This document shows, one piece after another, positions 8,220 through 16,746 of a DNA stretch of 64,000 nt; positions within the stretch are counted from its first letter, which is position 1, and every line of letters starts with the position of its first letter. This DNA is from an uncultured Pontibacter sp. Lineage in GTDB: Bacteria; Bacteroidota; Bacteroidia; Cytophagales; Hymenobacteraceae. Location: NCBI RefSeq assembly GCF_947499215.1, contig NZ_CANMNI010000002.1, positions 620,001-684,000 of the forward strand, in the 5' to 3' direction. Both the position numbers and the translations under genes were made by a program. The notes beneath the pieces are model-generated. The model searched no databases, was not told the origin of the DNA, and saw nothing but the letters and a program-made list of their open reading frames with translations.

Positions 8220-9362
8220 CTAGAAATCTACCTTATATAAATCCTCCATCTGCCGCTGCGTCACGAACTTGGGCATAGCCCGGAAGAGCGTATTCCGAAG
8301 CTTACCCAACAGCGGATGACGCCAATGCGCCACTTCACCTAGCCTGCGTGACATTTCAATGACCTTGGCTGTGCGGGCTTTGCGGCGCTTTTCGTATTTC
8401 TTGAGGCCCTCGGCCAGTACATTTTCCTGCTGCAGGCACTGCGCCAGCACTACGGCATCTTCTATGGCTTGGCAAGCGCCCTGTCCCATGTTGGGTGTGG
8501 TGGCATGAGCGGCATCGCCCAAGAGTACGACGCGTCCGTACACGAAATGCTTCAGCGGCTTCAGGTCGGCTATGTCATTCCAGATAAGCTGGTCCTGCGA
8601 AGTGGAGGCCAGCACGGCTTCTACGGGCGGGTGCACCATTTCGAAATGGCGAGCCAGTTTTTCGGGCGTCATGCGGCGCATTTTCTCATCGCGCTGCGGG
8701 GCGTTAATGCAGGCATACCAGTAAATCTTGTCGCCTTGCAACGGCGCTATACCTACCCTGCCCTCCGGTGCCCACGTCTCCGCCGATATCATGTTATTGA
8801 TTTCAACGCCCGGGTTGTCGACCACGGCGCGCCAGCAGGTATAGCCAGCGTAGCGGGGTATGCTTTCGGGCACCAATTGCTGGCGCACCACCGAGCTAAT
8901 GCCATCGGCGGCGATGAGCAGATCAGCCGTGGCATGGCTCCCGTCAGCAAACATGATCTGCACCTGATCGCCGCGCTGCTTTACCTCTTCGCAGCGCTTG
9001 CCCAACACAACAGAGTCGGGCTGCAGATGACTGAGGAGTACCTCGTGCAGGTCGGCGCGGTGTATCACAAAATTGTTGATGCCATACTTGCTGCTCAAAG
9101 GGCGAGTGTCCATGTTGCTGATCTCGCGGCCGTGCTCATCGAAGATCACCAGCGCATCGAGTTGCTTGCCTCTTGCGACCACGTCGTCCATCACACCAAG
9201 TCGGGCAAGTCCCTGCATGGCGTTGGCGGCCAGCCCCACGCCAGCCCCCAGCCCTTTGAAATTGGGTGCCGCCTCATACACGGTAGTTTCTATACCTGCC
9301 TGCTGCAGTGCCAAGGCCGCACATAAGCCTCCGATACCGCCTCCTACAACTATGGCTTTCAT
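8220..9362 (-). CDS. FAD-dependent aromatic-ring-type monooxygenase
   Basis: A 380-residue class A flavoprotein monooxygenase (PHBH/UbiH/salicylate-hydroxylase fold), which uses NAD(P)H and O2 to hydroxylate a substrate. All three family fingerprints are visible: the N-terminal FAD-binding GGGIGG at residues 7-12, the DG motif LIAADGISSVVR near 150, and the GD motif VVLLGDAAHATTPNMGQG near 277. No membrane anchor is present. The substrate cannot be deduced. Related Bacteroidota genes are often labelled as 6-hydroxynicotinate- or kynurenine-monooxygenase-like without proof, and no ubiquinone or aromatic pathway gene lies nearby. Confidence 0.9.
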   Translation of the reverse strand: MKAIVVGGGIGGLCAALALQQAGIETTVYEAAPNFKGLGAGVGLAANAMQGLARLGVMDDVVARGKQLDALVIFDEHGREISNMDTRPLSSKYGINNFVIHRADLHEVLLSHLQPDSVVLGKRCEEVKQRGDQVQIMFADGSHATADLLIAADGISSVVRQQLVPESIPRYAGYTCWRAVVDNPGVEINNMISAETWAPEGRVGIAPLQGDKIYWYACINAPQRDEKMRRMTPEKLARHFEMVHPPVEAVLASTSQDQLIWNDIADLKPLKHFVYGRVVLLGDAAHATTPNMGQGACQAIEDAVVLAQCLQQENVLAEGLKKYEKRRKARTAKVIEMSRRLGEVAHWRHPLLGKLRNTLFRAMPKFVTQRQMEDLYKVDF

Positions 9363-9455
9363 ACTTATGACTGATTGGTTTCCTTATTCATTATACTCCA
9401 TTTCGCCTGTTTCAGCATGGTCTAAACTAGCATAATCTATACCTTCTCACAACAA

Positions 9456-9492
9456 AAAAAGCAGTACAAGAATTACCCCGCGCTGCTTCTTT
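9456..9492 (-). terminator. Probable terminator after the flippase-like gene
   Basis: On the minus strand AAGCAG pairs with CTGCTT across a GC-rich loop and is followed by a run of T (TTTTTTT). It lies downstream of the gene ending at 9522. Confidence 0.5.
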
Positions 9493-9521
9493 CCTACATG
9501 CTGCTATACGCTCCCGACACC

Positions 9522-10583
9522 CTATACCTTCACCTCATCCTCCACCGAGGAGCGTCCAAAGACTTTGGCGACCCAGCGCGGCAGGAAGACAGAGCCAAGT
9601 ATAAGGTATGGATAATAGGTGATCAGACGATAAAGCACCACCACGATGTTGCTGAAGCGGCCGAGGAACAGCCCGAAGAAGCTTGGGAAGGCCATCTCGA
9701 CTATACCTGCCCCGCCCGGCGTAATGGCCACGAGCATCACGATCCAGAAGATCAGGTTGCGGGAAAAGATAAGCATGTGCTCTGCAAAGGTCACATCGGT
9801 AAAGGCGGCGATTAGGCAGTTGAGCAGGAAATAGCGGGCGCTCCACACAAAAATGGTGGAGATAACGGCTCGGGCCCAATAATTAAAATCCTTACCACGG
9901 AGCTGCTGCGAAGCCCATATAATCTCGTTGCCATGGTGAAAGGCGTTGACGCGCCACTTGCGCAGCAGCTTCCAGCCAGTCAGCTTCAGCAGGATCCACT
10001 TGAAAGCACGCGGGCGCACAAACAGGGCATAGATCATGACGAAGGTATAGACGGCAATAAGCGAATAGCTGATGTAGAAGGCTGTTTTGAGGGCATTTAC
10101 GTCGGAGGCAGAAAGTCCGAAATCCGGGAAAACATCGCCCTGCGTGGCCAGCAGTGCAATGGGGGCCGCTATGATGAAGAACATGTTGTCGAGCACGGCC
10201 GTGAGCATGACATAGGCCAGCGATTTGCCCAGCGGTATACCTTCTTTGTTTAGCACAATGGTCGCGATGGTGGTGCCACCCACCACCGATGGCGTAATAG
10301 CTGAGGCAAACTCCCAAAGCATAATCACGTCGAGGCTATTGCGCCACGTCAGGAATTTGTCGGTTAGGCTGCGGATGCGGTACATGTACCCCAAGTCGCG
10401 GATCACGAGCACGAGCAGTGCCGCTGCTAGCCACCACCAGTTGGCTTCGGCTATACCTTTCAGATCGCTAAGTTTGTCGTCTTTTATGAATAGCCATGCC
10501 GTAGCGCCCAGTCCCAGTAATACCGGGATCAGGATCTTGATCGGACTGAAATTCTTGAGTATGGTCTTCTTGTTCTGGTCCAT
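9522..10583 (-). CDS. Lysylphosphatidylglycerol-synthase-TM / flippase-like integral membrane protein
   Basis: A 353-residue polytopic inner-membrane protein of the YbhN/AglD2/UPF0104 family (the membrane half of MprF). I count about seven to eight hydrophobic segments. Family signatures include WWWLAAALLVLVIRDLGYMYRIR, LWEFASAITPSVVGGTTIATIVLNKEGI (the conserved S/T-P-x-x-x-G-G segment) and a C-terminal VAITPGGAGIVEMAF. Members are thought to move or handle lipid-linked substrates. No lysyltransferase domain is attached, so MprF activity itself is unlikely. Gene neighbours give no hint of the substrate. Confidence 0.85.
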   Translation of the reverse strand: MDQNKKTILKNFSPIKILIPVLLGLGATAWLFIKDDKLSDLKGIAEANWWWLAAALLVLVIRDLGYMYRIRSLTDKFLTWRNSLDVIMLWEFASAITPSVVGGTTIATIVLNKEGIPLGKSLAYVMLTAVLDNMFFIIAAPIALLATQGDVFPDFGLSASDVNALKTAFYISYSLIAVYTFVMIYALFVRPRAFKWILLKLTGWKLLRKWRVNAFHHGNEIIWASQQLRGKDFNYWARAVISTIFVWSARYFLLNCLIAAFTDVTFAEHMLIFSRNLIFWIVMLVAITPGGAGIVEMAFPSFFGLFLGRFSNIVVVLYRLITYYPYLILGSVFLPRWVAKVFGRSSVEDEVKV

Positions 10584-10634
10584 GCAGGCTATTGTAACCC
10601 TTTCCTCGGCGCGCGCTCTTTAATAGCTGACGTG

Positions 10635-10642
10635 CAAAACTA
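10635..10642 (-). promoter_or_regulatory. -7 promoter element of the flippase-like gene
   Basis: The minus-strand reading is TAGTTTTG, a full match to TAnnTTTG, about 50 bases before the ATG at 10583. Confidence 0.5.
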
Positions 10643-10702
10643 CTTAACTATTCGGCAACTCTAGGGAAACGGTTCGGCTTTTTAAGGATTTTCGGAAAGA
10701 GC

Positions 10703-11473
10703 CTACTCTAAAATGAGCTGTGTAACTTGAGCGGCCTGTCCATCAGCCAAGATAATGGTGAAGTCGTTGAACCCCTCTCCCACTTCTATTCCGATGAGGT
10801 TGAGTTGCAGCATATCCAGTATGGCCAAGAAGTTGAAGATCATACCGATTTTGTCCGGGAAGGCCTGAATGATATCAGAAAAAGCCACCTGCTTGCGCTC
10901 CTCAATGGTGCGCAGGATGTAGTCGCGCTGGTCCTCGATGGTATAGGGGTAGGTCAGTACGGTATGCTTCGGTCGGCTCTGCTCTTCTTCGAAGCGGTGC
11001 ATTACCTTGTCGAACACCCGCATGAGCTTGTAAAGACTCAGATCCTGCAGTTCGTACTCAAAGTGGTTGGCGTTGGCAATTTGCTGCAGTTCCTCGTGCA
11101 CATTACCGCGGTTTTCCTGCGCCAAACGTGTTTCTTCCATCTGCCCGAGGTCGCCCAACACGGCCTTGTAGCGCTTGTACTCCAACAGATGCTGCACGAG
11201 CTCTTGGCGCGGATCTATCTCGTTGCCTTCCTCGTCTTTCTCGGTGCGGGGCAGCAACATTTTGGCCTTGATGCGCATGAGCGTAGCAGCAGTCAGGATA
11301 AAGTCGCTGGCCACCTCTATGTTGAGCTGCTCGAGCTGGCGTATGTAGCCCACAAACTCGTTGGTAATCTGGAAGATGGGAATATCGTGTATGTCCAGCT
11401 CGTCACGCTCAATAAAGAAGAGCAACAAGTCAAACGGCCCCTCAAACAACGGTAATTTAATTTCGAAACTCAC
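10703..11473 (-). CDS. scpA: Segregation and condensation protein A (ScpA kleisin)
   Basis: A 256-residue kleisin subunit that bridges the SMC dimer and ScpB in the bacterial condensin complex, which organises and helps segregate the nucleoid. The N-terminus has the family signature FEIKLPLFEGPFDLLLFFIERDELDI (residues 3-28), then SDFILTAATLMRIKAKMLLPR (about 56-76), the part that contacts the SMC neck. A charged middle follows, and a C-terminal winged-helix-like region binds the SMC cap. Length is normal. scpB is not next to it, and it seems to be a single-gene unit with its own -7 element at 11515-11522. Confidence 0.94.
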   Translation of the reverse strand: MSFEIKLPLFEGPFDLLLFFIERDELDIHDIPIFQITNEFVGYIRQLEQLNIEVASDFILTAATLMRIKAKMLLPRTEKDEEGNEIDPRQELVQHLLEYKRYKAVLGDLGQMEETRLAQENRGNVHEELQQIANANHFEYELQDLSLYKLMRVFDKVMHRFEEEQSRPKHTVLTYPYTIEDQRDYILRTIEERKQVAFSDIIQAFPDKIGMIFNFLAILDMLQLNLIGIEVGEGFNDFTIILADGQAAQVTQLILE

Positions 11474-11514
11474 TTCTCTGGCCTTTGGTTAATGCGCTGA
11501 TCGCGACTGATGGA

Positions 11515-11522
11515 CAAAAATA
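11515..11522 (-). promoter_or_regulatory. -7 promoter element of scpA
   Basis: Minus-strand TATTTTTG (TAnnTTTG), about 42 bases ahead of the scpA ATG. Confidence 0.5.
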
Positions 11523-11861
11523 CTAATTTATTCGGATGAAATAGCAGTGCACTTAGCGCGTTATAGATGCCGTGCTTGCACGGTTTTTCGAACAAAATAA
11601 GATTTCCAATGTATACATGTAGCACTATTAAGGGGAGAGCCTGATGTTAAGTTCCACAAACCATGCTTTAACCTGTTAATCACACGCTTACAACACCAAC
11701 ACCCGACTTCGCCGTTGGCTGCCACTACAGTATAAGGAAGAGAAATAGCAGCTTGTGTTCTGAATTTTGCTAACTTTACGTTTTGTCCGGACGACAGTAT
11801 TTTGCGCAATGCAAACTTTTGCCGGAAAAATTTGTTGGAAGTCTATAATAAAGACATTTCT
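11523..11861. other. Gene-free leader region between scpA and dxs
   Basis: No coding frame is credible. It carries a perfect CCGTGC-TT-GCACGG stem-loop with a T-run at 11570-11588, although no gene ends there on the plus strand. Nearer dxs there is a -7-like TAACTTTA at 11771-11778. The hairpin could end a short unannotated RNA. Confidence 0.45.
11570..11588 (+). terminator. Orphan intrinsic-terminator-like hairpin
   Basis: A perfect 6-bp GC-rich stem (CCGTGC/GCACGG) with a 2-base loop as written, which in practice opens to about 4 bases, followed by TTTTT. No plus-strand gene precedes it, because scpA is on the other strand and starts at 11473. Confidence 0.5.
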
Positions 11862-13778
11862 ATGATCATCAAACCCGGAGAGCTGCTTGCCTCCATTGAC
11901 AAACCTGCCGACCTGCGCGAACTGAAGCCAGAGCAACTGCTGCAGGTATGCCAAGAGTTAAGGCAATATATCATCGATGTGGTATCTATCCACGGCGGTC
12001 ATTTTGGGGCCAGCCTTGGGGTGGTGGAACTGACGACGGCACTGCATTATGTGTTCGACACACCTTACGATCAGTTGGTTTGGGATGTGGGGCATCAGGC
12101 ATATGGGCACAAGATCCTGACCGGTCGTCGCGATAACTTCCACACCAACCGCAAGTACGGCGGACTCTCTGGTTTTCCGAAGCGTAAAGAAAGCGAATAC
12201 GATACCTTTGGCGTAGGCCACTCGAGCACCTCCATTTCGGCGGCGCTGGGTATGGCTGTAGCCTCACAATACAAAAACGAAGAAGACCGCCAGCACATTG
12301 CCGTGATCGGTGATGGCGCCCTGACCGGTGGTATGGCCTTCGAAGCCCTTAACCACGGCGGCGCGACCAACGCTAACCTACTGGTGGTCCTCAACGACAA
12401 CTGCATGAGCATCGACCCGAATGTGGGCGCTCTGAAAGAATATCTGACCGACATCACCACCTCCCGCACTTATAATAAGTTGCGTGACGAGTTGTGGAAT
12501 GTACTCGGCAAGATCAGCAAATTCGGACCGAACGCACAGCATATTGCCTCTAAGATCGAGAGCGGCATCAAAGCCACACTATCGAAGCAGAGCAACCTGT
12601 TCGAAGGCCTGAACTTCCGCTACTTCGGTCCGATTGACGGGCACGACATCAACCACCTCGTATCGGTGATGGAAGACCTTAAGCGTATACCGGGTCCGAA
12701 GATCCTGCATGTGCTCACGACCAAAGGCAAAGGCTTTGCACTGGCCGAAAAAGACCAGACCAAATGGCACGCGCCGGGTCTGTTCGACAAGATAACAGGT
12801 GAGATCTACAAGAAGCATCACGATACGCCACAGCCTCCGAAGTATCAGGATGTGTTTGGCCATACCATTGTGGAGCTGGCTGAGAAGAACGACAAGATCA
12901 TGGGTGTGACGCCTGCGATGCCGTCTGGCTGCTCGCTCAACATTATGATGAAAGCCATGCCGGACCGTGCCTTTGACGTAGGTATAGCCGAGCAGCATGC
13001 CGTGACTTTCTCTGCTGGTTTGGCAACACAGGGCTTGGTGCCGTTCTGCAACATCTACAGCACGTTCATGCAGCGCGGTTACGACCAAGTGGTGCACGAT
13101 GTGTGCCTCCAGAACCTGCACGTGGTGTTCTGCCTCGATCGTGCCGGCTTTGCCGGTGCCGACGGTCCAACGCACCATGGTGCTTACGACATCGCCTACA
13201 TGCGTTGTATCCCGAACATGGTGGTAGCTGCCCCCATGAACGAGCAGGAGTTGCGCAACATGATGTATACCGCCTCTCAGGAAGGAGCCGGTCCGTTCAC
13301 GATCCGCTACCCACGTGGCGAAGGTGTGATGCCAAACTGGCGCACGCCACTGGAGCTGCAGCAGATCGGCAAAGGCCGTACCGTGCAGGAAGGTGAAGAA
13401 GTAGCGATCCTGACATTCGGTCACATCGGTAATTATGCCGTGGATGTTTGCCAGAAACTGAGCTACGAAGGCATCAACCCAGGCCACTACGACATGCGCT
13501 ACTGCAAGCCACTGGACGAAGAACTGCTGCACCACATCTTCAACAAGTATAGCAAAGTGATCACCGTGGAAGACGGCTGTCTGCAGGGTGGTTTCGGAAG
13601 CGCGGTGCTGGAGTTTATGGTCGACAATGGCTATACCTCCCAAGTAAAGCGCCTCGGCATACCTGACCAAATCTTCGAGCATGGTTCGCAGCTAGAACTG
13701 CACCGCGACGCTTGCTTCGATCCGACTGCCATTGAGAACACTGTGAGAGAGATGATCGGTGTGGCGGTGAAGGTATAA
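11862..13778 (+). CDS. dxs: 1-deoxy-D-xylulose-5-phosphate synthase
   Basis: Condenses pyruvate with glyceraldehyde-3-phosphate to DXP using thiamine diphosphate, the first step of the MEP route to isoprenoids (and a source for ThDP and PLP in many bacteria). The 638-residue transketolase-like protein has the catalytic-His region HGGHFGASLGVVELT, the ThDP/Mg motif GDGALTGGMAFEALNH…NDN, a Pyr-domain FDVGIAEQHAVTFSAGLA with the ThDP-activating Glu, and the C-terminal transketolase domain. An upstream in-frame ATG at 11802 would add 20 atypical residues, so MIIKPGELL at 11862 fits family N-termini better. It is a single gene ended by a terminator at 13808-13845. A UbiA-type prenyltransferase at 50993 would be one consumer of the product. 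Confidence 0.95.
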   Translation: MIIKPGELLASIDKPADLRELKPEQLLQVCQELRQYIIDVVSIHGGHFGASLGVVELTTALHYVFDTPYDQLVWDVGHQAYGHKILTGRRDNFHTNRKYGGLSGFPKRKESEYDTFGVGHSSTSISAALGMAVASQYKNEEDRQHIAVIGDGALTGGMAFEALNHGGATNANLLVVLNDNCMSIDPNVGALKEYLTDITTSRTYNKLRDELWNVLGKISKFGPNAQHIASKIESGIKATLSKQSNLFEGLNFRYFGPIDGHDINHLVSVMEDLKRIPGPKILHVLTTKGKGFALAEKDQTKWHAPGLFDKITGEIYKKHHDTPQPPKYQDVFGHTIVELAEKNDKIMGVTPAMPSGCSLNIMMKAMPDRAFDVGIAEQHAVTFSAGLATQGLVPFCNIYSTFMQRGYDQVVHDVCLQNLHVVFCLDRAGFAGADGPTHHGAYDIAYMRCIPNMVVAAPMNEQELRNMMYTASQEGAGPFTIRYPRGEGVMPNWRTPLELQQIGKGRTVQEGEEVAILTFGHIGNYAVDVCQKLSYEGINPGHYDMRYCKPLDEELLHHIFNKYSKVITVEDGCLQGGFGSAVLEFMVDNGYTSQVKRLGIPDQIFEHGSQLELHRDACFDPTAIENTVREMIGVAVKV

Positions 13779-13807
13779 GCTCTGACAAAGTACATTTTGA
13801 CAAAAGA

Positions 13808-13845
13808 CAAACCCCGTAGTTCTTCAGGAGCTGCGGGGTTTTTGT
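13808..13845 (+). terminator. Terminator after dxs
   Basis: A long stem AAACCCCGTAG… / …GCTGCGGGGTTTTT, ending in a T-run. Confidence 0.85.
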
Positions 13846-13859
13846 TTGCAATCACTTTT

Positions 13860-14049
13860 TAGGGACAGATCGCAACCTATCCGCCCGGCGTAGACATTTC
13901 TATGCAAATGGTGGTTTATAATTTGCCAATGCTCTGTCAATGTATAAATTTACATTTGTGCGGTTTTCCTGCATTGCCAAGACGTGATGCGCACGCTGTT
14001 TTGCAATTACTCATGCACGATTCGGACAGGTCGCGACCTATCCCTACAA
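13860..14049. mobile_element. MITE-like element bounded by inverted palindromic repeats
   Basis: The left end, TAGGGACAG followed by ATCGCAACCTATCCG, is the inverted counterpart of the right end, CGGACAGGTCGCGACCTATC then CCTA, so a 190-base non-coding element has terminal inverted repeats of about 24 bases. The middle is AT-rich and has no coding frame. The same end sequence occurs singly at 1891 and 4950. This layout is that of a small non-autonomous element or a REP-doublet. No transposase or RAYT gene lies in the window and no target duplication was evident to me. Confidence 0.5.
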
Positions 14050-14050
14050 A
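14014..14050 (+). repeat. Palindromic intergenic repeat, copy 4
   Basis: The best-preserved copy: TGCACGATTCG, then the palindromic GGACAGGTCGCGACC, then TATCCCTACAAA. It ends 17 bases before the hydrolase start. Copy 3 is the inverted one at 13860-13890. Confidence 0.75.
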
Positions 14051-14067
14051 TTGACACACCTTAAACT

Positions 14068-14847
14068 ATGAACGGTCACACCACCTATACCTCCGCCGGA
14101 TCTGGCGAAACAATCGTATTCCTGCACGGCTTCTGCGAGAGCAAAGAAGTCTGGACGAACTTCACAAAGCCGCTGCAGCAGAAGTTCAGAACCATCGCAC
14201 TGGACCTGCCCGGCTTCGGCGAAAACACCCAAGGTATAGCCGACTACAGCATGGAAGGAATGGCTGACTATGTCAAGGCAAAGCTGGAAGAGCTGAACGT
14301 GAAGAAATGTATTCTGGTGGGCCACTCTATGGGCGGCTATGTGAGCATGGCCTTTGCCGAAAAATATAGCAGTATGCTCAGCGGCCTCTGCCTCTTCCAC
14401 TCCTCCGCCCTACCTGACACCGACGAGAAAAAGGACAACCGCAACAAAACCATCGAGTTCGTGGAGAAGCATGGCGTGGAGAAGTTCATGCAGTCCTTCA
14501 TCGAACCACTCTTCTATAGCGAGAACCGCGACAAACTAAAAAAGGAGATTGCGCTGATGAAAAAGATCGGAGTCAGCACACCAAAAGAGAGCGTAACCGG
14601 TGGCTTGGCCGCCATGCGCGACCGTCCTGACAGAACACATGTGCTAGCCGCTGCTAAGTTTCCGGTGCTGTTTATATTCGGTAAGGAAGACGGCGCCGTC
14701 CCGCTTGACAAAGCCCTAGAGCAGTGCCACCTGCCTGACAACAGCATGGTCTACTTCTTAGGCAAAACCGGCCACATGGGCATGTTCGAGCGCACCTACG
14801 AAACCCGGAAGGCACTCGAGAAATTCGCTGAAACGATTTATGGCTAA
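14068..14847 (+). CDS. Alpha/beta-fold hydrolase
   Basis: A 259-residue cytosolic alpha/beta hydrolase with the complete catalytic set. The oxyanion HG is in FLHGFCESK. The nucleophile elbow GHSMGG (Ser near 93) follows CILVGHSMGGYVSMAFAE. The acid Asp is in FGKEDGAVP and the His in GKTGHMGMFE. No signal peptide is seen. The substrate could be an ester, lactone or thioester and cannot be told. It overlaps the following MFS gene by 8 bases, so the two are translated together, and the carrier may export or import what the enzyme acts on (inference). Confidence 0.88.
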   Translation: MNGHTTYTSAGSGETIVFLHGFCESKEVWTNFTKPLQQKFRTIALDLPGFGENTQGIADYSMEGMADYVKAKLEELNVKKCILVGHSMGGYVSMAFAEKYSSMLSGLCLFHSSALPDTDEKKDNRNKTIEFVEKHGVEKFMQSFIEPLFYSENRDKLKKEIALMKKIGVSTPKESVTGGLAAMRDRPDRTHVLAAAKFPVLFIFGKEDGAVPLDKALEQCHLPDNSMVYFLGKTGHMGMFERTYETRKALEKFAETIYG

Positions 14848-16030
14848 CCCAACCTTAGCCCCGCCCGCTCGCATATTGCCTACGCTTGTGTTCTCGCAGT
14901 TTGCGGGCACCTCGCTGTGGTTTGCCGGCAATGCGGTGCTGCCGGAGCTGCAAGCCTCGCTGCAGTTGCAAGAGGGTGCGCTGGCACTGCTGACTTCTGC
15001 TGTGCAACTGGGCTTCATTGGGGGTACGCTGGTCTTTGCTTTTCTTTCGCTGGCCGATCGCATCTCTCCACGTCTGTTGTTTCTGATCTGTGCGCTGCTG
15101 GGAGCCACAGCCAATGCGCTGGTGCTATTCTTTGCTGATAGTCTTTATGCCGTGCTCCTACTACGCGCCTTAACCGGATTTCTGCTAGCAGGGGTCTATC
15201 CGGTGGGCATGAAGATAGCTGCCAGTTGGTATAGCACCCGTCTGGGAAAAGCAATCGGCTATCTGGTTGGGGCATTGGTACTGGGCACGGCCTTTCCGCA
15301 CCTGATCCGTGGCCTAGGCGCTACATTGCCTTGGCAACAGGTACTGCTGGCTGTTAGCCTGCTGGCCTCAATTGGTGGCGTGCTGCTATACCTGCTGGTA
15401 CCTGACGGCCCATACCTGAGCAAAGGAGCAACCTTCAAAATGGGGAATATGCTGCAAGCTTTCCGCCACCGCGAGTTCCGGGCGGCAGCTATGGGGTATT
15501 TTGGCCACATGTGGGAGCTTTATACCTTATGGGCCTTTACCCCGCTCATACTGGCCACCGCAGCCCCGCAGCTTTCTGCAGGGGAAGTATCTTTTTATGC
15601 TTTCTTTATAATAGCGGCTGGGGCAGTGGGCTGCATTGGTGGCGGCTACCTGTCACAGGTATGGGGAAGCGCCCGGGTGGCCTTTGTGCAGTTGCTGCTC
15701 TCAGGGCTCTGTTGCCTCTTGTCGGTTGTAGTGCTTCAAGTGGACGCTCCATACTTGCTCCTTACTTTCCTGTTGTTCTGGGGCATTGTGGTAGCTGGCG
15801 ACTCGCCTCAGTTCTCGGCTCTGACCGCCAAAACGGCTCCGTCGCACCTAGTCGGCACAGCCCTGACCATTGTTGTGGCCATTGGCTTTGCCATTACGGT
15901 GGTGAGCATACAGCTTACGGGCTATCTGCTCACAAAAATGCCGCTCCAGTATGTGTTTGCTTTACTGGCTATTGGTCCGGCTCTCGGATTGCTGGCGCTC
16001 CGCAGGCTGGTTGGAACGCCAACACTTTAA
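14840..16030 (+). CDS. Major facilitator superfamily transporter
   Basis: A 396-residue polytopic inner-membrane carrier with about 12 hydrophobic segments in two halves. The first intramembrane segment is TLVFSQFAGTSLWFAGNAVL. The loop between helices 2 and 3 is LADRISPR (the degenerate MFS A-motif D-R), and RALTGFLLAGVYPVGMKIAASWY matches the region of helices 4-5. CynX/NimT or sugar-phosphate-like MFS branches share this look, but no substrate signature can be trusted. It overlaps the upstream hydrolase by 8 bases and ends before a hairpin shared with the convergent lipoprotein gene. Confidence 0.88.
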   Translation: MANPTLAPPARILPTLVFSQFAGTSLWFAGNAVLPELQASLQLQEGALALLTSAVQLGFIGGTLVFAFLSLADRISPRLLFLICALLGATANALVLFFADSLYAVLLLRALTGFLLAGVYPVGMKIAASWYSTRLGKAIGYLVGALVLGTAFPHLIRGLGATLPWQQVLLAVSLLASIGGVLLYLLVPDGPYLSKGATFKMGNMLQAFRHREFRAAAMGYFGHMWELYTLWAFTPLILATAAPQLSAGEVSFYAFFIIAAGAVGCIGGGYLSQVWGSARVAFVQLLLSGLCCLLSVVVLQVDAPYLLLTFLLFWGIVVAGDSPQFSALTAKTAPSHLVGTALTIVVAIGFAITVVSIQLTGYLLTKMPLQYVFALLAIGPALGLLALRRLVGTPTL

Positions 16031-16055
16031 AAATTCTAGTTCTGTTATAAAGCAA

Positions 16056-16080
16056 AAGAGCCGGTTTTAAACCGGCTCTT
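16056..16080. terminator. Hairpin between convergent MFS and lipoprotein genes
   Basis: AAGAGCCGGTTT / AAACCGGCTCTT is a perfect 12-bp inverted repeat. On the minus strand it runs into TTTTGCTTT, so it is best as the terminator of the lipoprotein gene and may also stop MFS transcripts. Confidence 0.75.
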
Positions 16081-16105
16081 CCAAAATATAATCTCAACTC
16101 TATAC

Positions 16106-16528
16106 CTATTCGGCTTCCAACTCCATTTTGGAGCCATCACTTGCTACCAAGTGCATCTCCTTGTCGGTCAGTTTTTCTACTGTGAAGTTCTCAGACACAT
16201 TAGCCCCCTCAAAAGTGAGCGACAGACGTTTGCCGGCTTGGTCATAATTCCATGTGCCAGTCTGTAAAGAGCCCCCGCCACCCATAGCGAAGCGGCCATC
16301 AGAGTAGAACTGCATGGTTTCGTCCTTTTCGTCTGCAGTCAGTTTATCTTTATCGCCAGAGGCAGTAGTTTCTTTGTCGGCCTTCCAAGTTTTGCTGCTT
16401 CCGCCGGAGATCATGTTCGCGTTACCGGCATCGTCCTTGTCACCACCGCAGCTAGTCATAAAGGCCATCATTACAAAGGCCATCACAACTGTCAAATAGC
16501 TCTTAGCCTGTTTCAGATTCTTATTCAT
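16106..16528 (-). CDS. Lipocalin-like lipoprotein
   Basis: A small secreted lipoprotein of about 140 residues. The signal peptide is type II (MNKNLKQAKSYLTVVMAFVMMAFMTSC), with the lipidated Cys followed by GGDKDD, an acidic stretch of the sort that sends Bacteroidota lipoproteins to the surface. The mature part reads SSKTWKADKET…DETMQFYSDGRFAMGGGGSLQTGTWNYDQAGKRLSLTFEG…EKLTDKEMHLVASDG, the strand pattern of the DUF4923/lipocalin-like family. Two in-frame Mets lie upstream (16537 and 16555), but the chosen start gives the cleanest signal. Function is unknown, and binding of a hydrophobic ligand would be a family-level guess. Confidence 0.8.
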   Translation of the reverse strand: MNKNLKQAKSYLTVVMAFVMMAFMTSCGGDKDDAGNANMISGGSSKTWKADKETTASGDKDKLTADEKDETMQFYSDGRFAMGGGGSLQTGTWNYDQAGKRLSLTFEGANVSENFTVEKLTDKEMHLVASDGSKMELEAE

Positions 16529-16746
16529 AATATTCATAGTTTTATGGTTATACATACCTGCGCCTGCTTATCCAAGGTGGCGTGCATAGAGTACGGCTAA
16601 AACTTTTTTAAAGTTGATAAAAGCTACCTAATCTGTTAGAAAGCCCTGATCCCACAACTATGCCCCCCCGTTGGCGTATTTATCTAAGCAGCTGCGCTTT
16701 CGTAGCCGCACAGAAAAACTATTACAGACATTTAAAGAATATAGAT

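Noticed and set aside
8469-9326. A 285-codon open frame opposite the FAD monooxygenase
   Set aside because: It lies wholly antisense to a gene with all three flavoprotein motifs and shows no family features; long antisense frames are usual in GC-rich third positions.
12579-13682. A 367-codon open frame opposite dxs
   Set aside because: Its sequence is rich in His, Val and Arg without recognisable domains and mirrors the dxs codons; dxs motifs are unambiguous on the other strand.
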